Assembly (NCBI GenBank): GCA_964577985.1
Contig: CAZOAR010000014.1
Location: 1-62,849, forward strand
Source: CAZOAR01 sp964577985
Lineage (GTDB): Bacteria; Gemmatimonadota; CAZMKB01; CAZNLH01
DNA length: 62,849 bases
Direction: 5' to 3'
Part shown: positions 49,421 through 58,970 of the stretch, in pieces
How positions within the stretch are numbered: position 1 is the stretch's first letter
Layout of the letters: every line of letters starts with the position of its first letter
Made by a program: the position numbers and the translations under genes
Notes under the pieces: model-generated
What the model saw: the letters and a program-made list of their open reading frames with translations, nothing else
Databases searched by the model: none
What the model was told of the DNA's origin: nothing

Positions 49421-50836
49421 CTAGTGGAACGAGATCGAAGTAGCCAGTGTAACGCCACGCTTCTTCTGGAACGTACGGCTGTGCGTTGAAAGAGCGATAT
49501 CGAAATCGAAGATTTTCAAAGGAATCCCGAGGCCAAAACTTCCCTGCAACTTGTCTCCCTGGTTGAAGGTCCCCATCCTGATCGCGATCGGCCCTGGTCC
49601 GTAGTAGGTCTCACCCCCGACGCGCATGAAGACATCTCCGCCCACGACCTCGAAGTTAGAGGCGATGATGTAATCGCCCTGAACCCGGTCGGAGCACCAG
49701 CCCGCATCCTCCATTCTTCGATATGCAGCCGACAACGCGAAGGTGCGGGGAACGTGTGCCTGTATGTTTTCATCCTCGGCGATGACCGACTTTATCATTG
49801 TGTTCGTAAGGTCATTGAATTCATATTGCTCTCGGTTGACTCGCCAGTTTAGATATGTGTATATGTCCTGGATGCCAAGGCCAATATCAAGTGTGGGGTA
49901 CCTGAGCAGCACGCCCAGATCGAAACCGACGCCATTGCCCTTTGGTCCAATGTCGCCAGATTCGGGATAGGCGTAGTCGAGGCTTGTTGACACAGTAACC
50001 TCCGGCGGATTCACATCGTCGAATATAGGGTCGGACGTGCGGAGCTTCGACTCATTAACGACATCGCCGTAGACGAACCCCATGATATACTTGGCGTTTA
50101 TACCGGCAAGGACCTGGGGACTGTCCCTGAGCGCCTTGAAGTGATCCTGAAGATTCCAGGCGTGTCCGACATTGAATGCTGCCCCGATGTTGGTAGTGCC
50201 GGTACTCCTGACCGAGTACTCTGTATTGGGAGTGAACGGTTCCCCCTGGGACAACGCTCGTTCGAGATTATCCGACGGCTTGAAATCGCCTTCCATCAGA
50301 ACGAAGGGTGAAAGACTCAGGTGAACATGTCTTATGGAGAATCCTACTCTCGGTTGCCGGAAATCGAAAAGCCCCACGTCCACTGTCCCGCTCGGTACGT
50401 ATTGCTGCAGGTTGTCGAGGTCGACCATCAATTTGTCTTTTGCGACGTCGAGCTGGATATTGGTCGAGTCGTTGGAATCCCTGGAGACAAGCTCGAGGTA
50501 GAAGGGAGGGTTCATCATGAGACTCGCCAATCTCACCGCGTCGAAATCCTTGTCGTCAGGATTGAAAGAGGGGAGGTCGCTGAGAAACACTATGAGCCCT
50601 ATAGGCACGGGGATTGTGAATGGAGTGTTCTCTTCGATGTCAAGATACGCAGGGTTCAGGATGGAGGACTCACCGTAATATGGGAGCAGCGTTTCTCCCA
50701 TCGCTATTTTTCTGGCATCGAATGAGATGGCCCGGACCATCGCGGGACTGACGCAGAGAAGAAAAGACAGGATAACAAACACACACAAGAATATACGAAC
50801 TCGAACAGGGCATGATCTTCCGCGTGTTTTGTGCAT
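49421..50836 (-). CDS. Outer membrane protein, PorV/TraF-like barrel
   Basis: A 471-residue exported protein. A signal peptide (RIFLCVFVILSFLLCVSPAMVRA) is followed by SFDARKIAMGETLLPYYGES and ILNPAYLDIEENTPF, the NPA-type opening of the PorV/TraF/DUF5723 group. Alternating strands continue to a C-terminus ATSISFH of barrel type, with IPLKIFDFDIALSTHSRT just before. The start ATG follows GAGAGGA on the minus strand and a consensus promoter. Function is unknown. The lipoprotein gene 18 bases downstream may encode a partner. Confidence 0.7.
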   Translation of the reverse strand: MHKTRGRSCPVRVRIFLCVFVILSFLLCVSPAMVRAISFDARKIAMGETLLPYYGESSILNPAYLDIEENTPFTIPVPIGLIVFLSDLPSFNPDDKDFDAVRLASLMMNPPFYLELVSRDSNDSTNIQLDVAKDKLMVDLDNLQQYVPSGTVDVGLFDFRQPRVGFSIRHVHLSLSPFVLMEGDFKPSDNLERALSQGEPFTPNTEYSVRSTGTTNIGAAFNVGHAWNLQDHFKALRDSPQVLAGINAKYIMGFVYGDVVNESKLRTSDPIFDDVNPPEVTVSTSLDYAYPESGDIGPKGNGVGFDLGVLLRYPTLDIGLGIQDIYTYLNWRVNREQYEFNDLTNTMIKSVIAEDENIQAHVPRTFALSAAYRRMEDAGWCSDRVQGDYIIASNFEVVGGDVFMRVGGETYYGPGPIAIRMGTFNQGDKLQGSFGLGIPLKIFDFDIALSTHSRTFQKKRGVTLATSISFH

Positions 50837-50851
50837 ATTCCTCTCAACGTC

Positions 50852-50880
50852 TTGTAAAAAGAATAATCTTTGGGTATACT
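50852..50880 (+). promoter_or_regulatory. Promoter for aroA
   Basis: TTGTAA (50852-50857), 17 bases, TATACT (50875-50880). Its -10 element occupies nearly the same bases as the -10 of the divergent promoter. Confidence 0.55.
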
Positions 50881-50904
50881 AATGTCGTCCAGCGCCTCTG
50901 TCAA
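50876..50904 (-). promoter_or_regulatory. Divergent promoter for the minus-strand envelope pair
   Basis: On the minus strand, TTGACA (50904 to 50899), 17 bases, TAGTAT (50881 to 50876). Start near 50869, about 33 bases before the barrel gene. Confidence 0.62.
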
Positions 50905-50990
50905 CAAATTCGTTTTCTGACAGTGCCGTGTATTCCTGGGGGAAAGAACAGCAAGAACCTTGCCGTTCTCTGTGTAAGGAAGGAACCTCG

Positions 50991-52298
50991 ATGCGTTATT
51001 CTCCTCCTCTCGTGACATCGTTTCGATATGGGTTGCGTCCTCCGGGAGACAAGTCCATAGCGCACAGAGGTGTTCTTCTGGCTTCACTCATCGATGGGAA
51101 ATCCAGACTCCGGGAGGTTCCCCGATCGGGAGATCTCCTGCGGACCATATCGTCTGTCCGCGAACTGGGCGTTGAGGTGGATGGAGAGAGTGGAGAAGTC
51201 CTGGTTGGATCGCCGATGGGGAGCATGCTTCATGAACCTCCCGGTGTGATCGACTGCGGCGGTAGCGGCACCACTATGCGTCTCCTTGCGGGGTTGCTGG
51301 CATCCGGGGACTTCGTGAGCGTGCTGGCCGGGGATACGTCCCTGGCGAGGAGACCAATGGACAGGGTCATCGTCCCCCTGAGGGAGATGGGGGCCAGGAT
51401 CTACGGACGCGCGGCTGATCGATTCGCACCGCTTGTGTTGATCGGAAGCCGCCTGAATCCGATTGACTACGAGATGCCGGTCCCGAGTGCGCAGGTCAAA
51501 TCTTCTCTGCTGTTTGCCGGATTGCGAGGCGGGGTATCGGTAAGGATCAGAGAAAGGTCTTCCAGCAGGGATCATCTGGAGATCATGCTCCAGGAATCGG
51601 GCGCCGATATCGATCGAGATCGTGGAGTGATAACATTCAATCCCGGTAATAAGATGACACCCCTCGATATAGTCGTTCCGGGGGACCCATCGTCCGCATC
51701 GTTTTTCATAGTCCTCGCCCTCCTGGTCCCGGATTCCAGCATCCGCGTCTCTGACGTGTTGCTCAATCCCACAAGGCTCGGTTTTGTGGAAGTGCTGACC
51801 AGGATGGGAGCTCGAATAGAACTATTCGATCGCGAAACACGCGATGGCGAAGCGGTTGGAGATATTGTCGCGTCATCTTCCAGACTTCGAGCCACCCGCA
51901 TCGGTCCTGACGATATACCTTCGATTCTGGATGAGGTGCCGGTGCTGGCCGTTGCGGCGGCAAGGGCGAGCGGTGACACGGATTTCACTGGACTGGGAGA
52001 ACTCAGGGTGAAGGAGAGCGACCGGATAACGTCCATTGCCCGGAACCTGGAGGCGATTGGCGTGGACGTCGAGGAGCGGGAGGATGGTTTTTCCGTCATG
52101 GGCACAGATCTGCCCCTTGAAGGGGCTGTCAACGCGTCCGGGGACCACCGGATCGCAATGGCTTTTTCGATTCTCGGTGCCTCACCCGGCGTCAACCTTA
52201 CTGTAGGTGGCGCCGCATGCGTCGCAAAATCATTTCCCGCCTTCTATGATCACCTCCAGACATTGGCGAATGGGGGTGAGGAGTCCACAGCGGTATGA
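50991..52298 (+). CDS. aroA: 3-phosphoshikimate 1-carboxyvinyltransferase
   Basis: A 435-residue EPSP synthase of the shikimate pathway. ATG 50991 follows AAGGAAGGA (50976-50984); an in-frame ATG at 50928 would add 21 unrelated residues. Signature blocks are PPGDKSIAHRGVLLASL (about 15-31), CGGSGTTMRLLAGLLA (about 85-100), DTSLARRPM, PVPSAQVKSSLLFAGL and LRVKESDRITSIARNLEAIG. Length is standard. It overlaps plsC by four bases (ATGA). Cmk, often found between aroA and rpsA in other bacteria, is absent here. Confidence 0.95.
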   Translation: MRYSPPLVTSFRYGLRPPGDKSIAHRGVLLASLIDGKSRLREVPRSGDLLRTISSVRELGVEVDGESGEVLVGSPMGSMLHEPPGVIDCGGSGTTMRLLAGLLASGDFVSVLAGDTSLARRPMDRVIVPLREMGARIYGRAADRFAPLVLIGSRLNPIDYEMPVPSAQVKSSLLFAGLRGGVSVRIRERSSSRDHLEIMLQESGADIDRDRGVITFNPGNKMTPLDIVVPGDPSSASFFIVLALLVPDSSIRVSDVLLNPTRLGFVEVLTRMGARIELFDRETRDGEAVGDIVASSSRLRATRIGPDDIPSILDEVPVLAVAAARASGDTDFTGLGELRVKESDRITSIARNLEAIGVDVEEREDGFSVMGTDLPLEGAVNASGDHRIAMAFSILGASPGVNLTVGGAACVAKSFPAFYDHLQTLANGGEESTAV

Positions 52299-52930
52299 GG
52301 CTGTTCTATCGCTTTTCCTGGAGAATCGTGAGAGCGCTTTTTCGCGCTCTTCTCGGGTTCAAGGCAGTCGGCTCTGAGAATGTCCCGTCCACGGGTCGTG
52401 TTATCCTGGCGTCCAACCACCGGTCATATCTGGATCCGCCCCTCATAGGGGTTTCGGTTGGCCGGGAAGTCCACTTCCTGGCCAAGTCTGAGCTCTTCGC
52501 CTTCGCCCCTTTCGCGAGACTCATCTCCGCGCTTAACGCCCATCCTGTGAGAAGGGGACAAAAGGACACGGGGGCCATAGGCGTAATGACCGACCTTCTG
52601 AAAGATGAAATGGCTGTCGTCATTTTTCCAGAGGGGACACGCCAGAAGAAAGGCTCGATCCCGGGTAAGGCGAAATCAGGGGTTGCCCGTCTCGCACTGG
52701 CAAGTGGCGCGCCGATTCTGCCCGTCTATATCAAGGGCAGTCAAAGCGTCTGGAAAGCTATCCTGAGGATAGAACCGGTCCGCGTATATTTCGGAAAAGT
52801 AATCGGGCCGGAAGAGTCTGGCCGTTACAGGAAAGATGCCACGGGATACAGGACACTCGCGGGACACGTCCTGGAGGAGATAAACGGGCTCATGAGGGAG
52901 ATGCAGACCAAAAGACGCAGTTCGAGATAA
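52295..52930 (+). CDS. plsC: 1-acyl-sn-glycerol-3-phosphate acyltransferase
   Basis: A 211-residue membrane-associated acyltransferase making phosphatidic acid. The catalytic NHxxxxD motif is in SNHRSYLDPPLIG (about 40-52), the substrate-binding EGTR motif in VIFPEGTRQKKGS (about 108-120), and GAPILPVYIKGSQ follows. The first ~25 residues are hydrophobic with aromatic residues, suiting membrane binding. Length fits short PlsC proteins. Translation is coupled to aroA. A gene encoding an S1 protein follows after a 157-base gap with its own promoter. Confidence 0.93.
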   Translation: MRLFYRFSWRIVRALFRALLGFKAVGSENVPSTGRVILASNHRSYLDPPLIGVSVGREVHFLAKSELFAFAPFARLISALNAHPVRRGQKDTGAIGVMTDLLKDEMAVVIFPEGTRQKKGSIPGKAKSGVARLALASGAPILPVYIKGSQSVWKAILRIEPVRVYFGKVIGPEESGRYRKDATGYRTLAGHVLEEINGLMREMQTKRRSSR

Positions 52931-52955
52931 AGTGATTATTTGCGCACCCAAGGGG

Positions 52956-52984
52956 TTGACATAATCGATGATAAGAAATATCTT
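52956..52984 (+). promoter_or_regulatory. Promoter for the S1 gene
   Basis: TTGACA (52956-52961), 17 bases, TATCTT (52979-52984). A weaker second candidate has TTGACT at 53003-53008 with TCTATA at 53026-53031. Tandem promoters would suit a ribosomal protein gene. Confidence 0.55.
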
Positions 52985-53087
52985 TTCTGTTCTACTTTGT
53001 GGTTGACTGGCCCCTCGTCTTGATTTCTATATCGTTTCAGGGCGCGGGCGGCCCGATTTATGATTGTTACCGTGGAGGCTGTTCTTA

Positions 53088-55427
53088 ATGATTTCTGATT
53101 TACCGATCGACGAGGAGCGGGAAGAAAACCAGCAGAAGCCGGCATCCGAAGAGGTGGAGGAGGACAATAATTCAGGGGATGACATCTCCTCTCCACCGGA
53201 AGAGAGCGGAAGAGAGGCCGGCAGGACAGAGAACGAAGCGTGTGTGGAAGAGAAAGCCATCGCTGAAGACGACGGAGATGATGTTGATATGAAAGCTGTT
53301 TCGGACGGGTCCAGGATAATGAAAGATGATATCGAACATTCTATGGACATGGATGATGAAAAGGACACGTTCCTCACAGAATCGGGACTGAAGGTCAGGG
53401 CGGATCTGTATGATGGTGCCGCTTACTCCATGGAAGAATACGAGGAGATGGCAAAACTCTACGACGAGACTTTCGCCAATATCTCGGAAGGCGAGGTCGT
53501 AGAGGGGACCGTCATGAAGATTCAGGGGAATTCTGTCGTTCTCGATGTGGGTTTCAAATCGGAGGGTGCTGTCTCCCTCGAAGAATTCACCGATCCGGAT
53601 TCTCTATCTGTAGGAGACAAGGTTGACGTCTATCTGGAGAATCTCGAGGATCAGGAGGGTGTCATAGTCTTCAGCAAGAAGAAGGCCGATTTCCTGAAGG
53701 TCTGGGACTCGATCAAGGAGTCGTTTGACACCGATACTCCGATCGAGGGGACGATCGCTCGAAAGATCAAGGGTGGTATGGTCGTGGACGTGTTCGGCGT
53801 CGACGCGTTTCTGCCTGGTTCCCAGATAGACCTCAGGAGAGTAAATGACCTCGACAGCCTGATCGGAGTCAAGCATTTTTTCAAGATAATCAAGCTCAAT
53901 AAGAGGCGCAGGAATGTCGTAGTATCCCGCAGAATTATCCTGGAAGAGGAGAGGGAGAGTAAGAGGACCAAACTCCTGGCTGAGATAGAGGTTGGCCAGA
54001 CTCGTAACGGCGAAGTGAAGAATATTACAGATTTCGGCGCCTTTATCGACCTCGGTGGTGTGGACGGTCTGCTTCACATTACGGACATGTCATGGGGAAG
54101 AATCAGTCACCCGTCCGAACTCGCGACGATCGGGGACAGGCTCGATGTCAAGATCCTCGACATCGATCTCGAGCGGGGCAGGATCTCCCTTGGGCTCAAG
54201 CAGCTTACTCCATACCCGTGGGAGGACGTGGAAAAGAAATACCCGGTTGGCGACAAGGTCAGGGGCAAGGTCGTCAGCCTGACCAATTACGGCGCGTTTG
54301 TCGAGCTTGAAAAGGGAGTGGAGGGCCTTGTTCATGTCTCTGAGATGTCATGGACCCGACATATACGGCATCCGTCAAAGATCCTGGCGATCGGAGATAT
54401 TGTCGATGCGATAGTGCTCAACGTGGATCAGCAGGCCGAGAAGATATCACTCGGGATCAAGCAGGTGGACGCGGACCCCTGGCTCTCGCTCGCGGAGAAG
54501 TATCCCACCGGGACACATATCGAGGGCAAGGTCAGAAACCTCACGTCTTTCGGCGGATTCGTCGAGATAGAGGAGGGAATCGACGGCCTGGTGCATGTTT
54601 CTGACATGTCATGGACCCGCCGCGTCATGCACCCCAGCGAGGTCTTGAAAAAGGGAGAGAAGGTGGAGGTGGTTGTCCTCAACATCGACGCTGCGAATCG
54701 CAGGATCTCTCTCGGCCTCAAACAGGTCCAGGAAGATCCGTGGGGGGAGCTGTCAGAGACTTATTCGGAAGGTACGGAGACCACCGGGAAGATCGCACGA
54801 ATCCTTGAAAAGGGGCTGGTCGTGGATCTCGGAGATAATGTGGAAGGCTTTGTCCCGATCTCGCAGGTGAAGCGGAGTACCACCCGGCCGCTCGACCAGG
54901 AATTCAACCTGGGAGATACGCTGGCGCTTGAAGTCATAGAGTGTGACAGGGATAACCGGCGGATCGTGTTGAGCGCTGTTGAGGTCATCGCGAGGAGCGA
55001 GGTAGTGAAATCCCCTGCAGCCGACGCGGAATCTGAGGCGGATAAAGCCACAGCGGATGATGGCGGTGCGACGGCGGATGATGTTGAAAAGACCGACGAT
55101 AAACCGGCCGCTGAAATCGTCGAAGATGCCGAAGAAAAATCCGCCCCCCAGGGTGCGGAGGAGGTCGAGGAGGCCGTGACGGTCGCTTCCCCAGAGGAAT
55201 CGCAATCTGAGGCGAATGAAATGGCAGCGGATGACGGCGCGGCGGCCGATGAAGCCGAAGCAGATGGGGAGACGGCGATAAATCTGGAAGATGAGCCGGA
55301 AGAACCATCCGTAGAGGCCGATGAAGATATCCCTTCCGCTTCTGCTGATGGGGAAACAACGTCCAGATCATCGCAGGAGGAAAAGACGCCTTCCGCCGCT
55401 GAGGAGGAAGAGAAAAAGGACGATTAG
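53088..55427 (+). CDS. rpsA: Ribosomal protein S1-like, six S1 domains with acidic tails
   Basis: A 779-residue protein with six S1 RNA-binding domains between about residues 130 and 655. ATG 53088 has GGAGG 9 bases upstream. Domains 3-5 are the most regular (NITDFGAFIDLGGVDGLLHI, SLTNYGAFVELEKGVEGLVH, NLTSFGGFVEIEEGIDGLVH) with SLGLKQ-type ends; domains 1-2 are diverged in the ribosome-binding style of S1. Unusual are an acidic N-terminal extension of ~125 residues and an acidic, alanine- and glutamate-rich C-terminal tail of ~130 residues; typical six-domain S1 has about 550-560 residues in all. It should bind mRNA at the 30S subunit; the tails' role is unknown. Confidence 0.92.
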   Translation: MISDLPIDEEREENQQKPASEEVEEDNNSGDDISSPPEESGREAGRTENEACVEEKAIAEDDGDDVDMKAVSDGSRIMKDDIEHSMDMDDEKDTFLTESGLKVRADLYDGAAYSMEEYEEMAKLYDETFANISEGEVVEGTVMKIQGNSVVLDVGFKSEGAVSLEEFTDPDSLSVGDKVDVYLENLEDQEGVIVFSKKKADFLKVWDSIKESFDTDTPIEGTIARKIKGGMVVDVFGVDAFLPGSQIDLRRVNDLDSLIGVKHFFKIIKLNKRRRNVVVSRRIILEEERESKRTKLLAEIEVGQTRNGEVKNITDFGAFIDLGGVDGLLHITDMSWGRISHPSELATIGDRLDVKILDIDLERGRISLGLKQLTPYPWEDVEKKYPVGDKVRGKVVSLTNYGAFVELEKGVEGLVHVSEMSWTRHIRHPSKILAIGDIVDAIVLNVDQQAEKISLGIKQVDADPWLSLAEKYPTGTHIEGKVRNLTSFGGFVEIEEGIDGLVHVSDMSWTRRVMHPSEVLKKGEKVEVVVLNIDAANRRISLGLKQVQEDPWGELSETYSEGTETTGKIARILEKGLVVDLGDNVEGFVPISQVKRSTTRPLDQEFNLGDTLALEVIECDRDNRRIVLSAVEVIARSEVVKSPAADAESEADKATADDGGATADDVEKTDDKPAAEIVEDAEEKSAPQGAEEVEEAVTVASPEESQSEANEMAADDGAAADEAEADGETAINLEDEPEEPSVEADEDIPSASADGETTSRSSQEEKTPSAAEEEEKKDD

Positions 55428-55493
55428 TGGATGGATTCTGAGACTCTAATCCACATATGAGATGAAAAGCCCATCTACCATTATGAGTTCACC

Positions 55494-57350
55494 TTGCAGA
55501 AATTCTACAACCATCCTTTCAAGATTACTCCACTCCTGATCCTTTTCCTGCCTTTTTTTTCAGCATGTTCCCCGCCTGGCGGGACCGCTGATGTCTCTGC
55601 AGAGAGTTCCCTGACTGCCGGGGAGATTTCGCAGGCCAAAGCCATGTATGACAGGGCTGTCGACAATTTCGAATCCGACAGGTGGTCGGTCGCAGCGAAC
55701 AGCTTTGATCGTCTCCTGAGCAGATTTCCGGAGACGAGATTCACCAGGGACGCGCTGGCTTATGCTACCGAAGCAACCCTCAGGGCTGGAGACGGGGAAC
55801 GCGCAACCGGCAGACTGCTGGAATTCAGGGATTTCATAGCACGCGAAATGCTGGAAGAGAAGAAGCCGGAGACACAGAGCTATCTACTGGTCGACCTGGT
55901 GAAGAGCTATTCCAACTCTGATCTGCAGCGGGAAGGCCTGGATCTGATGATAAACCTCATACCGTCGGATATCTCGCCGCGTGATCTTGGAGATTCGATC
56001 CTTGAAACCGCGGAACATGTGGCGTTTCAACTCTCTGACGAGGCGCTGGCAGATATCATTGCGGCTCATCCGGAGCATGTTCTGATCCCGTCTCTGCGGA
56101 TTCATCTTGCCAGGAGAGCACTGGCGGCGGGAGATGCTGACAGAGCCCTTGCGCTGGTCTCCGAGATCAATATGCATTCCCTGCGCGGCTCTGACAGGTC
56201 GGCGATACGCGAGATTCGTTCGAGGACGTCAGGCAGGAGGATCATTGACGGAAGAGTTGCACTCCTTCTCCCTCTCACCGGGAGCTACTCCCAGTATGCG
56301 CAGGCCGTGCTGAAGGGTGTTCAGCTGGCGCTCCACCCGTCTTCAGACGAGATCGGCAGGCCGCTGGGACTGGAAATTGTAGATACCGGGGGTGAATTCT
56401 CAGATTTGAGGGACAGGATTGACGGGATAGCTGCCGACCCTGAGCTCCTGGCGATGATAGGGCCTCTCTCGTCATCCCTGGCTCTCGCGGCATCTGTTGA
56501 GCTGCAGGACAAGGACATCACCCTGCTCTCCCCGACGGCGTCCGAGAGGGGAATACGCGACATCGGCGGCAACATCTTCAGCCTGAATTTCGTTGATGAA
56601 TCACTGGCTGTGCGGATCGCGGAATTCGCCGTGAGGGATCTTGGTCTCTCTGACTTCGCGGCCATCTTTCCAATGGATGATTATGGCAACAGAATGGTCC
56701 ATGCGTTCATAGGGAGGGTGGAGGAACTTGGTGGAAGGGTCCTTGTGGCCCAGGGTTATCCAATCTCGGCCACGACATTCGACGTGGAGTTGAAACGGAT
56801 AAGGTACTATTCACCCGAGGCGATCTTCATACCCGCTCACAGTGAGGAGATCCCGATGATAGCGCCCCAGATTCCTTTCTACGGGATGGAGAATGTTCAG
56901 CTTCTGGGGACGAATGGATGGAACAACAGGCGTGTGGCGAGGCTCGGGGGAGAATACGTGGAGGGAGCGTATTTTGCGGACACCTTCTTCGAGAAGAGTT
57001 CGCGCCTGGCGTACCCGGAGTTCAGCCGGCGATACGAGGAAGTGTACCAGGAGGAGGCAAGCAGGGTTGCCGGTCTTGGATATGACGCGCTGAATCTCAT
57101 CGCCTGGGGGCTCGAAGGTGGTAACAGGATCAGGGGAAGGAGAGCGATTGATTTCTCAAGCCTGTTGAATTTCAAAGGGGCTACGGCGGTCTATTCCATG
57201 GGGGAGAACGGTCATCTCAGGAAAGAACCGCTTCTTCTCACGATCAGCGGCGGGAAGGTGCAGACGGTTGAGGAAAGCCCTGAACGAGAAGAGACCAGGG
57301 GTGTAGATCCAACAGCTGTTCCCTATGGGCAGCCGCTTGAGATTCCATGA
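55494..57350 (+). CDS. LpoA-like lipoprotein with TPR and periplasmic-binding domain
   Basis: A 618-residue probable lipoprotein. The TTG start opens a signal with lipobox-like FFSAC (cysteine at about residue 25). Residues 45-240 are helical with TPR character (YDRAVDNFESDRWSVAANSF, FPETRFTRDALAYATEA). Residues about 255-600 are a type 1 periplasmic-binding fold of the branched-chain amino acid binding kind (VALLLPLTGSYSQYAQAVLK, GPLSSSLALAASVELQDKDI, FPMDDYGNRMVHAFIGRVEE, VAGLGYDALNLIAWGLE). This layout is that of penicillin-binding protein activators like LpoA, but an ABC solute-binding role cannot be excluded. No transporter genes lie nearby. Confidence 0.78.
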   Translation: MQKFYNHPFKITPLLILFLPFFSACSPPGGTADVSAESSLTAGEISQAKAMYDRAVDNFESDRWSVAANSFDRLLSRFPETRFTRDALAYATEATLRAGDGERATGRLLEFRDFIAREMLEEKKPETQSYLLVDLVKSYSNSDLQREGLDLMINLIPSDISPRDLGDSILETAEHVAFQLSDEALADIIAAHPEHVLIPSLRIHLARRALAAGDADRALALVSEINMHSLRGSDRSAIREIRSRTSGRRIIDGRVALLLPLTGSYSQYAQAVLKGVQLALHPSSDEIGRPLGLEIVDTGGEFSDLRDRIDGIAADPELLAMIGPLSSSLALAASVELQDKDITLLSPTASERGIRDIGGNIFSLNFVDESLAVRIAEFAVRDLGLSDFAAIFPMDDYGNRMVHAFIGRVEELGGRVLVAQGYPISATTFDVELKRIRYYSPEAIFIPAHSEEIPMIAPQIPFYGMENVQLLGTNGWNNRRVARLGGEYVEGAYFADTFFEKSSRLAYPEFSRRYEEVYQEEASRVAGLGYDALNLIAWGLEGGNRIRGRRAIDFSSLLNFKGATAVYSMGENGHLRKEPLLLTISGGKVQTVEESPEREETRGVDPTAVPYGQPLEIP

Positions 57351-57414
57351 TGCATCGAGCCCTTGTGTTGAGAGGAATATCTGCGCACGAGACGACGGAT
57401 AATATGAGGGGCAT

Positions 57415-58965
57415 ATGAGCGCAAAGAAGAAAATCGAAAGACTCGAAGATCTGAACCGGCAGGCGAAGCTGGGAGGAGGCGAAAAGCGAATGGAGGCCCA
57501 GCACAAGAAGGGGAAACTTACTGCCCGAGAGCGTATAGATCTTTTCCTCGATAACGGGACCTTCGTGGAACTGGATCGCTTTGTGACTCACCGTTCCACC
57601 GATTTCGGGATGGAAGAGAAGATCGTCCTCGGGGATGGCGTGATTACAGGCTATGGAAAAATCGATGGAAGGATCGTCTACGTCTTCAGTCAGGACTTCA
57701 CTGTATTTGGCGGTTCTCTCTCCGAGGCGCATGCTGAAAAAATAGTCAAGGTGATGGATCTGGCCGTAAGAAACGGTGCGCCCATTATTGGTTTCAATGA
57801 TTCAGGGGGCGCGCGTATTCAGGAGGGCGTGATGAGCCTCGGGGGATACGCCGAGATCTTTCTCAGAAACACGCTTGCCTCGGGAGTTGTCCCGCAGATC
57901 TCCGCCATTCTGGGTCCATGCGCGGGCGGCGCCGTCTACTCCCCCGCGATAACGGATTTCATATTCATGGTAAAAGGCCTGAGCTATATGTTTGTCACCG
58001 GGCCGGACGTCATAAAGACTGTCACGCACGAGAAGGTCACATTCGAGGAACTCGGGGGAGCCGGCACTCACAGCACAAAAAGCGGGGTATGCCACTTCGC
58101 CTGTGAGAGCGAAGAGGACTGCTTTTTTCAAATTCGTCGACTCCTCGGTTATCTCCCCGGCAACAACCAGGAGGATCCTCCTTACAGAGAACCGAAGGAT
58201 CATCCGGAGAGAATGGATAAGGAGTTGCTGTCTATCGTCCCGGACAACGCGAATAAGCCGTACGACATGCACGAGATCATACTGCGTGTCGTTGACGACA
58301 GGGAGTTACTGGAGGTGCAGCCCGAGTACGCGAAGAACATCATCGTGGGCATGGCGAGGCTGGACGGTCACGTAGTGGGAGTGATAGGCAATCAGCCTCA
58401 GTACTTAGCCGGCGTCCTCGATATCGCCTCGTCGCTGAAGGGTGCCCGCTTTATTCGATTCTGCGACTCCTTCAATATACCGCTCCTGACGTTCGAAGAC
58501 GTGCCCGGTTTTCTGCCGGGAACAGGCCAGGAGTACGGAGGAATAATCAAGCACGGAGCCAAACTACTATATGCGTATTGCGAGGCGACGGTCCCGAGAA
58601 TGACCGTAATAACACGCAAGGCGTATGGCGGCGCGTATGATGTCATGAACAGTAAGCACATCCGTGGTGATTTCAACGTAGCCTGGCCGACGGCGGAGAT
58701 CGCCGTAATGGGGTCGGAAGGGGCGGTAAATATCATCTTCAGAGATGAAATAAAGAATGCGGATGACCCGGAGGAAACGCGCAGAAAACGGGTCGATGAG
58801 TTCAAGGATAAATTCGCCAGTCCTTACATAGCCGCATCGAGGGGTTACGTGGACGTTATTATCAACCCCGTCGAGACCCGTCCGGTGCTGATACGTGCGC
58901 TGGAAATGCTGAAGAACAAGAGAGAGGATATTCCACCAAAGAAACATGGAAACATTCCACTCTGA
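57415..58965 (+). CDS. pccB: Acyl-CoA carboxylase carboxyltransferase subunit (propionyl-CoA type)
   Basis: A 516-residue carboxyltransferase that carboxylates an acyl-CoA, most likely propionyl-CoA to methylmalonyl-CoA. Both crotonase-like halves are fused, as in PccB and unlike AccA/AccD. Blocks include GKLTARERIDLFLDNGTFVE, FSQDFTVFGGSLSEAHAEKI, GFNDSGGARIQEGV, GPCAGGAVYSPAITDF and the C-terminal RKAYGGAYDVMNSKHI. The ATG follows GAGGGG. A biotin carboxylase, a biotin carrier and methylmalonyl-CoA mutase follow in order, which favours propionyl-CoA as substrate. accD at 7283 serves fatty acid synthesis separately. Confidence 0.94.
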   Translation: MSAKKKIERLEDLNRQAKLGGGEKRMEAQHKKGKLTARERIDLFLDNGTFVELDRFVTHRSTDFGMEEKIVLGDGVITGYGKIDGRIVYVFSQDFTVFGGSLSEAHAEKIVKVMDLAVRNGAPIIGFNDSGGARIQEGVMSLGGYAEIFLRNTLASGVVPQISAILGPCAGGAVYSPAITDFIFMVKGLSYMFVTGPDVIKTVTHEKVTFEELGGAGTHSTKSGVCHFACESEEDCFFQIRRLLGYLPGNNQEDPPYREPKDHPERMDKELLSIVPDNANKPYDMHEIILRVVDDRELLEVQPEYAKNIIVGMARLDGHVVGVIGNQPQYLAGVLDIASSLKGARFIRFCDSFNIPLLTFEDVPGFLPGTGQEYGGIIKHGAKLLYAYCEATVPRMTVITRKAYGGAYDVMNSKHIRGDFNVAWPTAEIAVMGSEGAVNIIFRDEIKNADDPEETRRKRVDEFKDKFASPYIAASRGYVDVIINPVETRPVLIRALEMLKNKREDIPPKKHGNIPL

Positions 58966-58970
58966 GATAG

